Shown: positions 1 to 7,252 of the stretch, piece after piece
Position numbering within the stretch: the stretch's first letter is position 1
Layout: each line of letters begins with the position of its first letter
Origin: a virus
Direction: 5' to 3' (one strand)
Length of the DNA: 26,322 nt
IMG/VR virus record: IMGVR_UViG_3300025286_000118
Coordinates: 1 to 26,322 of that record
Program-made: the position numbers and the translations under genes
The notes under the pieces: generated by a model
The model's input: the letters and a program-made list of their open reading frames with translations, nothing else
Told to the model about the DNA's origin: nothing
Database searches by the model: none

Positions 1-403
1 CTCCCCCTAGAACCCCCGTACCCCTATTCTTATTACTTTGTATGCTGTTCTCTATTTCTAATGACGGTTCTATGACGGTTACTTGCTCGTGGCCGGTCGG
101 GGTATCCCCGTCGCCAGGGTCGGGGTGAATATTATTCAGGGTGACAATATTGACATGATAGACGTTGACACGGTTCGGGCCTGCGTTAGGAAATACCCTG
201 AGCTCGTCAGATGCTACCAATTCGTTGATGATGCGTTGTACACCCCGGGGTGTAAGCCGGGTTTTGCGGGCTAGAGTGGCGTTAGCGGGGTAGGCACCGC
301 CACCGTCGTCGTGCGCATGATCAGCGATAGCTAGGAGTACCAACAGGCTTGCACCCTTCTGAGTTGAGCGTTCCCAAACAAGATCCATAACTTTGATTGA
401 CAT
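1..403 (-). CDS. Winged-helix replication-type protein, 3' end cut by the window edge
   Basis: The reading frame is open from an ATG at 403 to the left edge, giving at least 134 codons, so the C-terminus is missing. It begins MSIKVMDLVWERSTQKG, followed by LLVLLAIADHAHDDGG, an 'LA.KTRLTPRGVQRIINEL' helix-turn-helix and a wing ending in 'GPNRVNVYHV'. This is the pattern of the HTH_36-type domain at the N-terminus of phage replication initiators and replisome organisers (family knowledge). A DnaD-like or helicase-loader region may follow outside the window. The start codon abuts the U-tract of a strong terminator hairpin at 404-462, and the only Shine-Dalgarno candidate (GGGAGG) lies in that hairpin, so expression is probably regulated. 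DNA binding is well supported; the role in replication is inferred from the domain and position. Confidence 0.72.
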   Translation of the reverse strand, partial: MSIKVMDLVWERSTQKGASLLVLLAIADHAHDDGGGAYPANATLARKTRLTPRGVQRIINELVASDELRVFPNAGPNRVNVYHVNIVTLNNIHPDPGDGDTPTGHEQVTVIEPSLEIENSIQSNKNRGTGVLGG

Positions 404-462
404 AAAAAAGAACCGCCTCCCGGCCACACCGTCTTCACCCAGTGTGGCCGGTGAAGCGGCTC
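404..462 (-). terminator. Strong intrinsic terminator abutting a start codon
   Basis: On the minus strand, GAGCCGC (456-462) pairs with GCGGTTC (410-416). Inside this stem a perfect 10-bp stem pairs 442-451 with 420-429 (CCGGCCACAC and its complement). A run of six T follows immediately and leads straight into the ATG at 403. The stem, loop and U-tract fit a Rho-independent terminator. The placement suggests an attenuator between the two winged-helix genes rather than a plain operon end. Confidence 0.85.
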
Positions 463-479
463 AGTGGACTAATCCAAGG

Positions 480-490
480 CCAGTATATCA
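480..490 (-). promoter_or_regulatory. Extended -10-like motif TGATATACTGG, copy 1
   Basis: On the minus strand this reads TGATATACTGG, that is a TGn extension plus TATACT, five of six bases of the sigma70 -10 box. The same 11 bases occur at 26293-26303 just before the ParB/methyltransferase gene. No good -35 box is visible here. It lies at the end of the 87-residue gene, upstream of the terminator and the next replication gene, so it could feed the attenuated leader. This is a suggestion only. Confidence 0.3.
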
Positions 491-751
491 TAGGAGGAGC
501 TCATAATGATTAGCCGACTGCCGCGTTTCTTTGCGCTGCTTGCTCCTTACGAGGAATGAATGAGTCTCGAGTTCCGCTAGGTGCTTAAACACCGTGGACC
601 GGGTCAGTCGGCATTTCCCAGCCAACTCGTACCCGGTCGCCCGGCACTGGCCTAGCGGATCGGCTTGGTCCGCCAGGCAGAGCAAGATTAGCTTGGCCCC
701 CGACGACCGGGGCTCCTGGGCCCAGGCCCACGCTGAGGCTTCGGCGCTCAT
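488..751 (-). CDS. Small winged-helix DNA-binding protein (replication-type HTH)
   Basis: An 87-residue protein starting MSAEASAWAWAQEPRSSGAK, then LILLCLADQADPLGQC, a helix-turn-helix 'LAGKCRLTRSTVFKHLAELE' and a basic wing ending NHYELLL. The layout (W.WAQ, 'KLILLCLAD.AD..G', HTH, L-rich helix, wing with N.Y.L) matches the winged-helix domain of phage replication proteins. The protein stops right after the wing, so it is a stand-alone domain with no replisome-organiser region. It overlaps the upstream gene by ATGA (748-751), implying translational coupling. A second protein of the same type starts at 403. It may be a DNA-binding accessory to replication or a transcription regulator; the sequence does not decide. 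Confidence 0.7.
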   Translation of the reverse strand: MSAEASAWAWAQEPRSSGAKLILLCLADQADPLGQCRATGYELAGKCRLTRSTVFKHLAELETHSFLVRSKQRKETRQSANHYELLL

Positions 752-1173
752 GGTCGGCGCTCGAATTTCAGCCGTCCCCTACCATAGCTCCGAGCACGTT
801 CGACAATAAGCTGGGCGATGGTTCCGTACCGTGTCGCCAAAGCAATTACCTTGCGTGTGTCCCACTTATCGGGAAACAGGACAGGATTGGTTTCAGTATG
901 CTCCGCCTCGAAGCACGTAGCTAAGTCGACATCGTTGAAGATCTCCTTTAAAGGAGTGAAGGCAGTTTGGTCATATGATGGCCTAGTAATCAACTCACAC
1001 ACGTAAAGTTCTGAAGGGATGGCAGACCCACCGTTGACCTCCAACCGCCGATAAATTTCCTGCTCGAGACGACCGGCTGACTTCTGATAATTCTCGGCGA
1101 TCGTCAACCTATCCTCATATTGGCGCAGCAACTCCGCGTCACTGAGACTTTGAGGGACTGTTTCATCAACCAT
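748..1173 (-). CDS. Unknown phage protein of the early region (141 aa)
   Basis: I choose the ATG at 1173 (MVDETVPQSLSDAELL) because AAAGGAGG sits about eight bases upstream; a longer frame to 1224 has no such site. Residues 10-50 are a charged helical segment with coiled-coil character (Q-Y-E-D-R-L, AGRLEQEIYRRLE). The C-terminal half contains LYVCELITRPSYDQTAFTPL and PDKWDTRKVIALATRYG, a layout I associate with uncharacterised phage proteins encoded near RecT-type genes. No catalytic motif is visible. It lies between the RecT-like gene and the winged-helix gene and overlaps the latter by four bases. A role in recombination or replication is inferred from neighbours only. Confidence 0.65.
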   Translation of the reverse strand: MVDETVPQSLSDAELLRQYEDRLTIAENYQKSAGRLEQEIYRRLEVNGGSAIPSELYVCELITRPSYDQTAFTPLKEIFNDVDLATCFEAEHTETNPVLFPDKWDTRKVIALATRYGTIAQLIVERARSYGRGRLKFERRP

Positions 1174-1189
1174 GCCATATCCTCCTTTT

Positions 1190-1225
1190 AGTGGGGCCCC
1201 TGCCGGTGTCGGGGCCCCGGCCACT
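1190..1225 (-). repeat. GC-rich hairpin with two GGGGCCCC blocks next to an RBS
   Basis: GGGGCCCC occurs at 1193-1200 and 1211-1218, each self-complementary and complementary to the other, with AGTGG/CCACT extending the pairing. On the minus strand it sits directly 5' of the AAAAGGAGG ribosome binding site of the gene starting at 1173. There is no U-tract, so it is not a classical terminator. Two further GGGCCC sites lie at 1280-1285 and 1301-1306. Confidence 0.5.
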
Positions 1226-1251
1226 TAAGGGAGCTAAGTTGTGGGAAACCG

Positions 1252-1279
1252 CTTATACCCCGTCGGGTTTAAACTCCAA
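1252..1279 (-). promoter_or_regulatory. Weak sigma70-like promoter candidate
   Basis: On the minus strand TTGGAG (1274-1279) is followed after 16 bases by TATAAG (1252-1257). The -10 box matches five of six bases and the -35 only three of six. It lies in the 143-base gap between the RecT-like gene and the gene starting at 1173 and points at the latter. This is a candidate from base matching only. Confidence 0.3.
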
Positions 1280-1316
1280 GGGCCCGCTCCCGGCGATGCT
1301 GGGCCCGAGGGCCAGG

Positions 1317-2579
1317 TTAATGCTCCGCCGCGGCCTGCTCCCGCTCCGCCTCCTGATCGAGCTCCTGGTTGCTGGGCCTAGGCGTTTCCCCGGAATACTT
1401 CTGAGGCCCATCCTCAGCCGGGTCAGGGATCTCCCCGGTTTCCTCGTCAACGTTCGGCGGCGTACCGGTCCGAGCGTCCCAGTGACCGATGGCGTCGAGT
1501 TGCTGTCGCGGCGCCATCTTCGACCACGTTAGGCCGTTGAACGTTTCTTTCAACCAGGCATCGGCGTCTTTCTTGACAAACTCCCCGTCGTGGCTCGCCG
1601 CATAGGACGATGCAAAGATAGGGGCGTAGACCTTCCCGAAGGTGCACCACGGCACATCATTGGCCTTGTGGAAAGCCCGGATTGTCCCATAATGATCGTC
1701 CATACTCCACGGTACTTGATGCTCCGGACAATCCCCAAGGTGTCCCTGGTTGAACGGATCTGCGTCGTCGACAATATGGGAAGCACCCTCGACGACATTG
1801 GTTTCGTCCCCTTCCTCCAAGATGGTGATGTTCCGGACAAGATCCGGTTTAGCGACGGGCCCGAACATGATCTCTCGCATCCGGCGCTCCCCACGCTTTT
1901 GCGCCATCTCTATCTTACGTTGGACTACCGGCAGGAACGCCTGGGCGTTTCTTGATGCCCCCGATCCTTCTGACCCGAGGACGCGCCCAAACCCTTCGAC
2001 TGTCATGCCGCTTTCCGTGTCGGTCCCAACGCAGATCTGGACCACGTCCGTCTCCTGCATCGCGCCGACCTTGATGTAGTATGCTTCCTCGTCGCCGGTC
2101 GGCGGACGGAACGCCACGCTAACCCGGTGCCCGGCCACGTTGTCGAGACGGCGCCGACCCGCGATCGTGATATAAGGTCGGCCCTGGTAGGGTATGATCT
2201 CCCCCATGAGGGGATCCACACCATAGGCGAAAGCTACCTGGGCCAATAGCTGGGCCTGCTCTGGTGTCGCCTTGTCGGGAAACAACCCGAGGTCTGAAGC
2301 ACGGTTGACGGTCGCGAGGGCCGTCGCCTGATCGGTGATTGGGGCTAATTCTGATGTCGGTCTTTGTGTAGTGATGTCGTACTCCTTTAATTCGCCGGTC
2401 GCCCCGTCGTAGAGGTGCCGGGTGTTGTAGGGTTTCTTCTGGTACGTGTCATGGTCGGCGTCGACCGTACAGACGAGAGCGTGATCCTGGAGCTCGTGTA
2501 CCCACGGCATCCGGAGCATCCCGCCACAGCCGCACCGGTGAGTGTTGGGGTTGACCCCCGCCGGGACCGGATGGATCAT
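1317..2579 (-). CDS. RecT/Bet-like single-strand annealing protein with an N-terminal zinc-binding region
   Basis: A 420-residue protein. The N-terminus carries a Cys/His cluster (HRCGCGG...C...DHDTY, residues about 13-45), probably metal-binding. Residues about 95-240 hold 'LLAQVAFAYGVDPLMGEIIPYQGRPYITIAGRRR' followed by a beta-rich stretch and 'RNAQAFLPVVQRKIEMAQKRGERRMRE'. This order recalls the RecT/Redbeta annealing core, where a helix with 'YGLDP..gEI' precedes a strand with a conserved 'iDG' and a late 'MA.kRA..rAlr' helix. The C-terminal third has a second Cys/His-containing segment and an acidic Pro-rich tail. Such proteins anneal single-stranded DNA in phage recombination. It overlaps the upstream coiled-coil gene by ATGA. 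No exonuclease partner is in the window. The family call is by pattern and is moderately sure. Confidence 0.6.
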   Translation of the reverse strand: MIHPVPAGVNPNTHRCGCGGMLRMPWVHELQDHALVCTVDADHDTYQKKPYNTRHLYDGATGELKEYDITTQRPTSELAPITDQATALATVNRASDLGLFPDKATPEQAQLLAQVAFAYGVDPLMGEIIPYQGRPYITIAGRRRLDNVAGHRVSVAFRPPTGDEEAYYIKVGAMQETDVVQICVGTDTESGMTVEGFGRVLGSEGSGASRNAQAFLPVVQRKIEMAQKRGERRMREIMFGPVAKPDLVRNITILEEGDETNVVEGASHIVDDADPFNQGHLGDCPEHQVPWSMDDHYGTIRAFHKANDVPWCTFGKVYAPIFASSYAASHDGEFVKKDADAWLKETFNGLTWSKMAPRQQLDAIGHWDARTGTPPNVDEETGEIPDPAEDGPQKYSGETPRPSNQELDQEAEREQAAAEH

Positions 2580-2788
2580 GCCGCCTCGAGCTCCGGATGG
2601 TCGATCGCAAGCACATGGATGGACTTCTCTAGTCCGTGTTTGAGATCCCGCAGTTGCTCCTCACGGTCCCTGAGAGCGGCGTCCCGGTCCTGGAGATGCT
2701 CGCGGCTTAACTTGATCTCCTCGAGACTTTCCTCGACCTGCTCTAGCTTGTCGTTCATCCATTTGAGTCCCTGTTCGTCCATCGTCAT
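2576..2788 (-). CDS. Small coiled-coil protein, first gene of the early operon
   Basis: A 70-residue protein starting MTMDEQGLKWMNDKLEQ; the ATG at 2788 is chosen because AAAGGAGGT lies five to six bases upstream. Almost the whole chain is a charged amphipathic helix (LEEIKLSREHLQDRDAALR, REEQLRDLKHGLEK), a long coiled coil. No other motif is visible. It directly follows the strong promoter at 2832-2860 and overlaps the RecT-like gene by ATGA, so it is the promoter-proximal gene of the early unit. It could be a recombination accessory or a small regulator; the function is unknown. Confidence 0.75.
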   Translation of the reverse strand: MTMDEQGLKWMNDKLEQVEESLEEIKLSREHLQDRDAALRDREEQLRDLKHGLEKSIHVLAIDHPELEAA

Positions 2789-2805
2789 ACGCCACCTCCT
2801 TTTGC

Positions 2806-2831
2806 TATAGACTCGCATCTATGCGTCTATA
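2806..2831 (-). promoter_or_regulatory. Operator-like palindrome downstream of the early promoter
   Basis: Arms TATAGAC (2806-2812) and GTCTATA (2825-2831) flank an inner GCAT-AG-ATGC palindrome (2815-2824), with a two-base asymmetry. It starts right at the edge of the -10 box and covers the expected transcription start. That position fits a repressor operator or a 5' hairpin of the early mRNA. The binding protein is not known; the two winged-helix proteins at the left end are candidates by inference. Confidence 0.55.
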
Positions 2832-2860
2832 ATTTTAGGGATAAGTCGGCCAATTGTCAA
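2832..2860 (-). promoter_or_regulatory. Near-consensus sigma70 promoter of the early leftward operon
   Basis: On the minus strand TTGACA (2855-2860), a perfect -35 box, is separated by exactly 17 bases from TAAAAT (2832-2837), five of six bases of the -10 box. It is the best promoter seen in the window. It lies in the gap between the end of the tail operon and the coiled-coil/RecT genes and would give a leader of roughly 40 bases before the ATG at 2788. Confidence 0.8.
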
Positions 2861-2943
2861 TGGGGTAATTGTTGCCGTTGGTAGCAGATAGGTTACCGCA
2901 AATTGGTGGGAAGTATACCGGGGGAGGTGGAACGATGGCAGTT

Positions 2944-2986
2944 ACGGACCCCGCCGTCCTATTGTGGGAGCCGTGGCGGGGTCCGT
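2944..2986 (-). terminator. 12-bp perfect hairpin after the late operon, possible terminator
   Basis: ACGGACCCCGCC (2944-2955) and its exact reverse complement (2975-2986) enclose a 19-base loop. It lies about 80 bases after the last gene of the tail block (stop at 3068) and before the early promoter, where a terminator is expected. No T-run follows on either strand, so it may need Rho or serve another purpose. The rest of the 2861-3067 spacer shows nothing else I can support. Confidence 0.45.
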
Positions 2987-3067
2987 AGGGGTTGCGGTTA
3001 GGGTTTGGTGGTCCGGGGGATTAGAGGCCGTGGTTGGGCCTTAGAATGGCGCGGGGGCCATCATCCG

Positions 3068-3367
3068 CTAGGTCAGGGCCTCGATGATCGACTTGATGAC
3101 TGCAAACAGGCCGAACACCGAGGTGCCACCTACAACGGGTACAGCGGCGGACTTGGCTCGGTCCCGCTTGGTCCGGTGACCGTCGCCGTTCATCCGCTCC
3201 ATATAGGCTAGCGTTGCCCCCGCAACGATTACTACCCCGTCTAACCGAGCTAGCAGCAACTCGCGGAAGTTGTCGTTATCAATCTGGACCATACCGGGGG
3301 TATCCCAGCGGTCTAGGGCTGCGTTGATGATCCGGTGTTCTGTCGCGAGCGGGTCATGGTGCGCCAT
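3068..3367 (-). CDS. Small protein with one C-terminal membrane helix, holin position
   Basis: A 99-residue protein. The N-terminal half is polar (MAHHDPLATEHRIINAALDR). A moderately hydrophobic helix runs through DGVVIVAGATLAYMERM (about 43-60), a basic stretch follows (GHRTKRDRAKS), and a membrane helix AVPVVGGTSVFGLFAVI lies near 75-92. It starts directly after the stop of the upstream gene (TAA then ATG at 3367) with GAGGGG upstream. As the last gene of the tail operon with membrane helices it could be a holin or other lysis protein, but no endolysin is adjacent and no family is recognised. The position is the main argument. Confidence 0.6.
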   Translation of the reverse strand: MAHHDPLATEHRIINAALDRWDTPGMVQIDNDNFRELLLARLDGVVIVAGATLAYMERMNGDGHRTKRDRAKSAAVPVVGGTSVFGLFAVIKSIIEALT

Positions 3368-3907
3368 TTAAGAACCCCTCGCCGGTAACTCAGCGGGCCA
3401 GGATAGTTTCAGGAGCCCCGGGTCGGTGATGGCTTCCAGGATGTCAATGTAGTTCTGCGGGATGTCTCGGAGCGTTTGCTTGAGCGTAGCTATACGCAGT
3501 TGCTCCGCGGTGTCCCCGGCTTCGAGCGCCTTCATGTATGAGATATCCAGCTTTTTAAGTTCCCGGTTTCGGTCTTCCCGGATATGAGCCATGTGAACCA
3601 GACGGGCCTTCGGCCTGTCAAAGTCAACATGGTCTACGTCCCACACCCAGGCGTCCCGCAAGGATAGGCTCTCTTTGGGGTTAGTAAGTAAACGGTCGGT
3701 CCATTCCTCCGCCGGTAGATCGGTTACCTCGATTATATGAGGAGTACACGGCCCATAACGGGCCTCGATCCCAAACCGGGCACTAAAGAGCGCCCAGGAG
3801 AGGACGTCATCGTCGGTCCATCCTTCAGGACGATCCCTACCTCCATAAGCCGGGTGGGTCACGGTAATACCCCCGTCGGGGCGCTCCCAAACAATACACT
3901 CTGTCAT
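3368..3907 (-). CDS. Tail fibre assembly-like or tail-associated protein
   Basis: A 179-residue protein beginning MTECIVWERPDGGITVTHPA. The middle contains RDAWVWDVDHVDFDRPKARLVHMAHIREDRNREL, and the end contains 'LRIATLKQTLRDIPQNYIDILEAITDP' and 'LKLSWPAELPA'. A C-terminal 'LRDIP...P..L...WP..LP' pattern is typical of phage tail fibre assembly chaperones and of small proteins encoded next to fibre genes (family knowledge). It begins exactly where the fibre gene stops (3907 shared base), which supports coupling and partnership with it. Assembly-chaperone function is inferred. Confidence 0.55.
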   Translation of the reverse strand: MTECIVWERPDGGITVTHPAYGGRDRPEGWTDDDVLSWALFSARFGIEARYGPCTPHIIEVTDLPAEEWTDRLLTNPKESLSLRDAWVWDVDHVDFDRPKARLVHMAHIREDRNRELKKLDISYMKALEAGDTAEQLRIATLKQTLRDIPQNYIDILEAITDPGLLKLSWPAELPARGS

Positions 3908-4662
3908 TACACTTGCTTCCCGCAGAACATGACGAAGGATTGGACATCAGACCGGACAGTGTCGTTATAGGTGAGCATCTGGCAGTCGGTGGACAACTTC
4001 GCATCTAGCTGGACGGTGCGGTCGTCCGCTTGCTGGGCCGCATTGTCGCAAACCCCCGCCGCCACGTAGTTCGTGTCTGCCATGTCCGCGTTGAACACCA
4101 CGTCGTAATCCCCGGTCCCATTGTCGTTGACGCTGGAGACGTTGTAGCTACCTGAGTCAAGAATTTGGTTGCTGGCAACCCCACAGTAAGCCTTGACCAC
4201 ACCGGGCGAGTGTTTGAAAAGATCCGGCGGTGGGTAGCTGTTCTCGTTCGTCTCAGCCTCTAAAGCTGACTGGGTAGCCTGCGATATTGAAGTACCGACG
4301 GCCCACTTCGTACCAGAGGCTTCCGCAGAGTCCGCCGTCAAGACATGGGTGTTAGTCCCGACCGCCAGAGCCACGGGGTCCGTAGTTCCGTCCCCAACTA
4401 GGATAGATCCTTTAGCGGTTACGTCTAAGGGAGTGACGGCGCCAGTTCCGGAACCCAACAAGACAAACCCATCACTCAGGCTCGCCGCTCCGGTACCACC
4501 GCGGGCCACGCTGAGAGTCCCGGCGTCGGTGGCGCTTGCGATGTTGAGCTGCTGCCCCTCTGTACCTTCGTGGTCGTGGGTCGCCCGGACGTCGGTTCGC
4601 AGGTTGTTGTAGTCGGTCGCCTGGACGACGTCACCGGCGGCGACTTCTGACGATGTTGCCAT
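3907..4662 (-). CDS. Tail fibre / receptor-binding-type protein
   Basis: A 251-residue protein. After an N-terminal 'AGDVVQATDYNNLRTDV' segment it has the repeat-like run common in phage fibres: LSVARGGTGAASLSDGFVLL, GSGTGAVTPLDVTAKGSILV, GDGTTDPVALAVGTN, HVLTADSAEASGTKWA. The C-terminal domain (about 150-251) contains SGSYNVSSVNDNGTGDYDVVF and two-strand motifs ending in QSFVMFCGKQV, typical of a small beta-rich tip. It sits after the large tail protein and a small Cys-rich protein and before the assembly-like gene. Receptor binding is inferred from family style and position. Confidence 0.75.
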   Translation of the reverse strand: MATSSEVAAGDVVQATDYNNLRTDVRATHDHEGTEGQQLNIASATDAGTLSVARGGTGAASLSDGFVLLGSGTGAVTPLDVTAKGSILVGDGTTDPVALAVGTNTHVLTADSAEASGTKWAVGTSISQATQSALEAETNENSYPPPDLFKHSPGVVKAYCGVASNQILDSGSYNVSSVNDNGTGDYDVVFNADMADTNYVAAGVCDNAAQQADDRTVQLDAKLSTDCQMLTYNDTVRSDVQSFVMFCGKQV

Positions 4663-4949
4663 TAGTGCATCACCTGAGCCGGGGCCGCGACAGTCCCAGG
4701 AGCGGGCCAGTCGTCGGGCGGCGAGTGGAATCCAGGACAGATGTCCTTAGCAGGATTGACTTTTTGGGGTGAGTACAACCAGAAGGCCCAAGGCCCGTGG
4801 TTCTCAGTAGGCAGCTTGATAATCGGGGAAATATCACCGCACCAGCAACAGACCTCTTGGGTGCCGTCCGCCCCGGGGATAATATGATGGCAATGGTGCG
4901 AGAGCTCACACCAGCAACCACCGGGCCTATGCGGTCGTTCTTGCGTCAT
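4662..4949 (-). CDS. Cys/His-rich small protein between tail genes
   Basis: A 95-residue protein; the start at 4949 (MTQERPHRPGG) is chosen because it overlaps the upstream stop as ATGA. The first half is rich in Cys and His: CWCELSHHCHHIIPG and VCCWCGD, which together could bind one or two zinc ions. The second half has WAFWLYSPQKVNPAKDICPG and a Pro-rich end. No family is recognised. It is translationally coupled to the large tail protein and abuts the fibre gene at 4662, so a structural or assembly role in the tail tip is plausible but unproven. Confidence 0.6.
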   Translation of the reverse strand: MTQERPHRPGGCWCELSHHCHHIIPGADGTQEVCCWCGDISPIIKLPTENHGPWAFWLYSPQKVNPAKDICPGFHSPPDDWPAPGTVAAPAQVMH

Positions 4950-7252
4950 GCGTAAGTACACTCGTCGTACCGACCGTTGTCGGTATTGGATCCGTAAGTC
5001 CAGCCTTCCTTGTCCCGCATGTCCCAGTCACACTCGACATAGGTGTTGCCCTCTTTCATCTCAATCCGTTTACGCTCGACGAAATACTTAGAGTCGATTC
5101 CCATGTCGCTATAGTTGAGGGTGACTAGGTCGGACATCTGCCGATGGACGATCTGCATGAGGTTCGCCTGGGTACCATTCGCCATCGTCAGGACAACCCG
5201 CTCGTGAGGGATACAGCGACGGACGCGGGCCTTGGCGCGGTCCCGAGCTCCGCCATTGGTGGCGAGCCCGTCATGGGTGAACCGGTCTATGTGTAGCGTG
5301 GTGTGATCGACCCGGCGCCGGCCGATGTTTGTACGTGATACCGCGTTCTCGCCGCGGGCGTAAACCTCGTCGGTCTTGGTCCCTTTCTGAGCTTCGATCT
5401 TCAGGAGTTGAATGTAGCCGTCGCTCCCCGAGAAATTACCGATCCGAACGGACCGATAGTTGCCATCGAATCCAGTCTCGAACTCGATAGTGACGTCGTA
5501 GACGTTGTAGGTGAGGGTCGCGTCCGTTCGGTCAAACCCGCTATCACTAGCAATATAGCCAGCCGTCCCAAGGTCTCTGTCGGTATACATGGTGACTGCG
5601 GTAGTCCCTGTTGTGCCAATGAATCCAATGGCCGTTAGCCCAGCCTCATCGGTAACCCTCACAACATGATATTTGACATCTTTCTTAGTCAACCAAGGAT
5701 CGAAGGCTTGGCTGCTATCCGTCAATAAGAATCCCGCACTAAGCGTAGGGGTACCGACTTGGGAATCCTCGGCGACGAGCAAGTCGGTACCGCCACCGCC
5801 CACCGCTGAATTAAAGGTGAAGTCCGTCGTATGACGCGGGAGCCGCGGAGCCGCGATCGAATCCCCGGCTCCAAGGGCCCCGATAGTGACGAACTGCCCA
5901 TTTTGGATCTGCATCTTATCTTCGGCGTCCAGGCGCCACACCTGCGCCTCGGCAGCAAGGTTGTAACGGAAGTATTTGAAATAGATCTCGTTCTCTACCT
6001 CGCCTTTACCGTCGTCCCAAATGATGTCATGGAAATAGATGTCGCTCTCGGCGGGCGTTTGCTTGGATGCGTACCAAGTCCCCAGCGACGTGAGGTGGAC
6101 CCCGGAGGTGGGGTACCGGTGCTGAGTCTCCTCATAGCGTAAGTAGCCGGAGCCGTCGAGGAAAACCAGGCCGACGTCGTCGTCAGCGACTTGATAGAGC
6201 TCGGTCAAAGCATCTCGGGACATCACGGATTGAGAGTCCGCGTCGATCGTCAGAGTCTCACCGGCATCTAGGATCCGGTTACCAGCGGAAAAGTCAGCGG
6301 CGTCGGCGATCGTACCGATGATGGCTTTGGCGGTAGCCGGAGCGGTCGGCGCCAACTTGAACACGAGGTGTCGGGAGAGCCGCTCCATATCGTCATAGCA
6401 ACGCATGTACGCATACTGGCGAGAATGGATCGGCCTCGGCTGGACCGAGTCGAGCCTCCCAAAGAACACGGAGCGCCAGCCGCCGAAGTCGTCCCAGCGG
6501 TCGTCGGCGTGGGTCGCCCGGCCACCAATACCGTGCTTGGTGACGGTGTTAAACCGAGTAGTCGTATGTTCCAACTGGAGCGTATTGTCAACCGACACCC
6601 GGATGTCGTTACCGTGGAGCTCGCACAGGATCCACTTCTCGGTCCCAGCCGCCCAGGTGAACGCGACCGACTTCAGCGAGGTCAACGTCCCGGTTACGAC
6701 TTCACCAAGCCGGAGATTGGTCCCGTCGTGATAGACCAAGAGGTAATTGCTGGCGTCGGTATAGCGGAGGATCAATCCGCTGGTCGTACCGCCGCGAGTG
6801 TATTTGACGCCAACGGAGCAATGGATCTCCCCGAAGTCCAGGACCGCCGATTTGTTGGCTCCGGTAGCCGTCCGGAGCTTATTAGTGAGGACGTCGAAGT
6901 CGGCGGTATCCCCGGCCCATGCCGCGAATGTGTCGTCGAAATCGGGCTTGCGACTTGCCAGGGTAGTAGCGTTGGCGACGTCGAACGTATCCACCGGGTA
7001 ACCCATCAAGAACCACACGTTGGGCGATAGCTTGACCCGGTCGAACTTAGTGGTCGATTTCGAGGGCGAGTAGATATGATCGTCGTTTTTGAGGTTGAAC
7101 TCCAACTGAGAAGCCTCGACACGGTATTTAGTAATCTCCTTGCCGCCGTCAAAGCGCAACCACCGGACGTTACTGGTGACGTCCTCATCGGCATCCACGA
7201 AGTCTCCATCTTCGTTGAAATCGATGAATACGTAGATCTTCGGCGTCGCCAT
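4946..7252 (-). CDS. Large tail protein with a LamG-like insertion (baseplate/hub type)
   Basis: A 768-residue protein, MATPKIYVFIDFNEDGDFVD. The first 90 residues resemble an N-terminal tail-hub beta-domain (VSASQLEF-like 'YRVEASQLEFNLKNDDHIYSP'). Residues about 105-255 (DTFAAWAGDTADFDVLTNKL ... ILRYTDASNYLLVYHDGTNL ... GIGGRATHADDRWDDF) have the pattern of a concanavalin/LamG jelly-roll. 'FFGRLDSVQPRP...YAYMRCYDDMERLSR' then returns to a tail-protein layout. The C-terminal part ends with an acidic tyrosine-containing tail. It follows the tape measure directly (TAATG overlap at 7252), where distal tail or tail-associated proteins are found. It could bind glycans on the host surface through the inserted domain; this is inferred. 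Confidence 0.7.
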   Translation of the reverse strand: MATPKIYVFIDFNEDGDFVDADEDVTSNVRWLRFDGGKEITKYRVEASQLEFNLKNDDHIYSPSKSTTKFDRVKLSPNVWFLMGYPVDTFDVANATTLASRKPDFDDTFAAWAGDTADFDVLTNKLRTATGANKSAVLDFGEIHCSVGVKYTRGGTTSGLILRYTDASNYLLVYHDGTNLRLGEVVTGTLTSLKSVAFTWAAGTEKWILCELHGNDIRVSVDNTLQLEHTTTRFNTVTKHGIGGRATHADDRWDDFGGWRSVFFGRLDSVQPRPIHSRQYAYMRCYDDMERLSRHLVFKLAPTAPATAKAIIGTIADAADFSAGNRILDAGETLTIDADSQSVMSRDALTELYQVADDDVGLVFLDGSGYLRYEETQHRYPTSGVHLTSLGTWYASKQTPAESDIYFHDIIWDDGKGEVENEIYFKYFRYNLAAEAQVWRLDAEDKMQIQNGQFVTIGALGAGDSIAAPRLPRHTTDFTFNSAVGGGGTDLLVAEDSQVGTPTLSAGFLLTDSSQAFDPWLTKKDVKYHVVRVTDEAGLTAIGFIGTTGTTAVTMYTDRDLGTAGYIASDSGFDRTDATLTYNVYDVTIEFETGFDGNYRSVRIGNFSGSDGYIQLLKIEAQKGTKTDEVYARGENAVSRTNIGRRRVDHTTLHIDRFTHDGLATNGGARDRAKARVRRCIPHERVVLTMANGTQANLMQIVHRQMSDLVTLNYSDMGIDSKYFVERKRIEMKEGNTYVECDWDMRDKEGWTYGSNTDNGRYDECTYA

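Noticed and set aside
6368-7030. Plus-strand open frame of 220 codons
   Set aside because: It lies entirely antisense to the large tail protein, has no recognisable motif, and is a by-product of GC-rich coding sequence.
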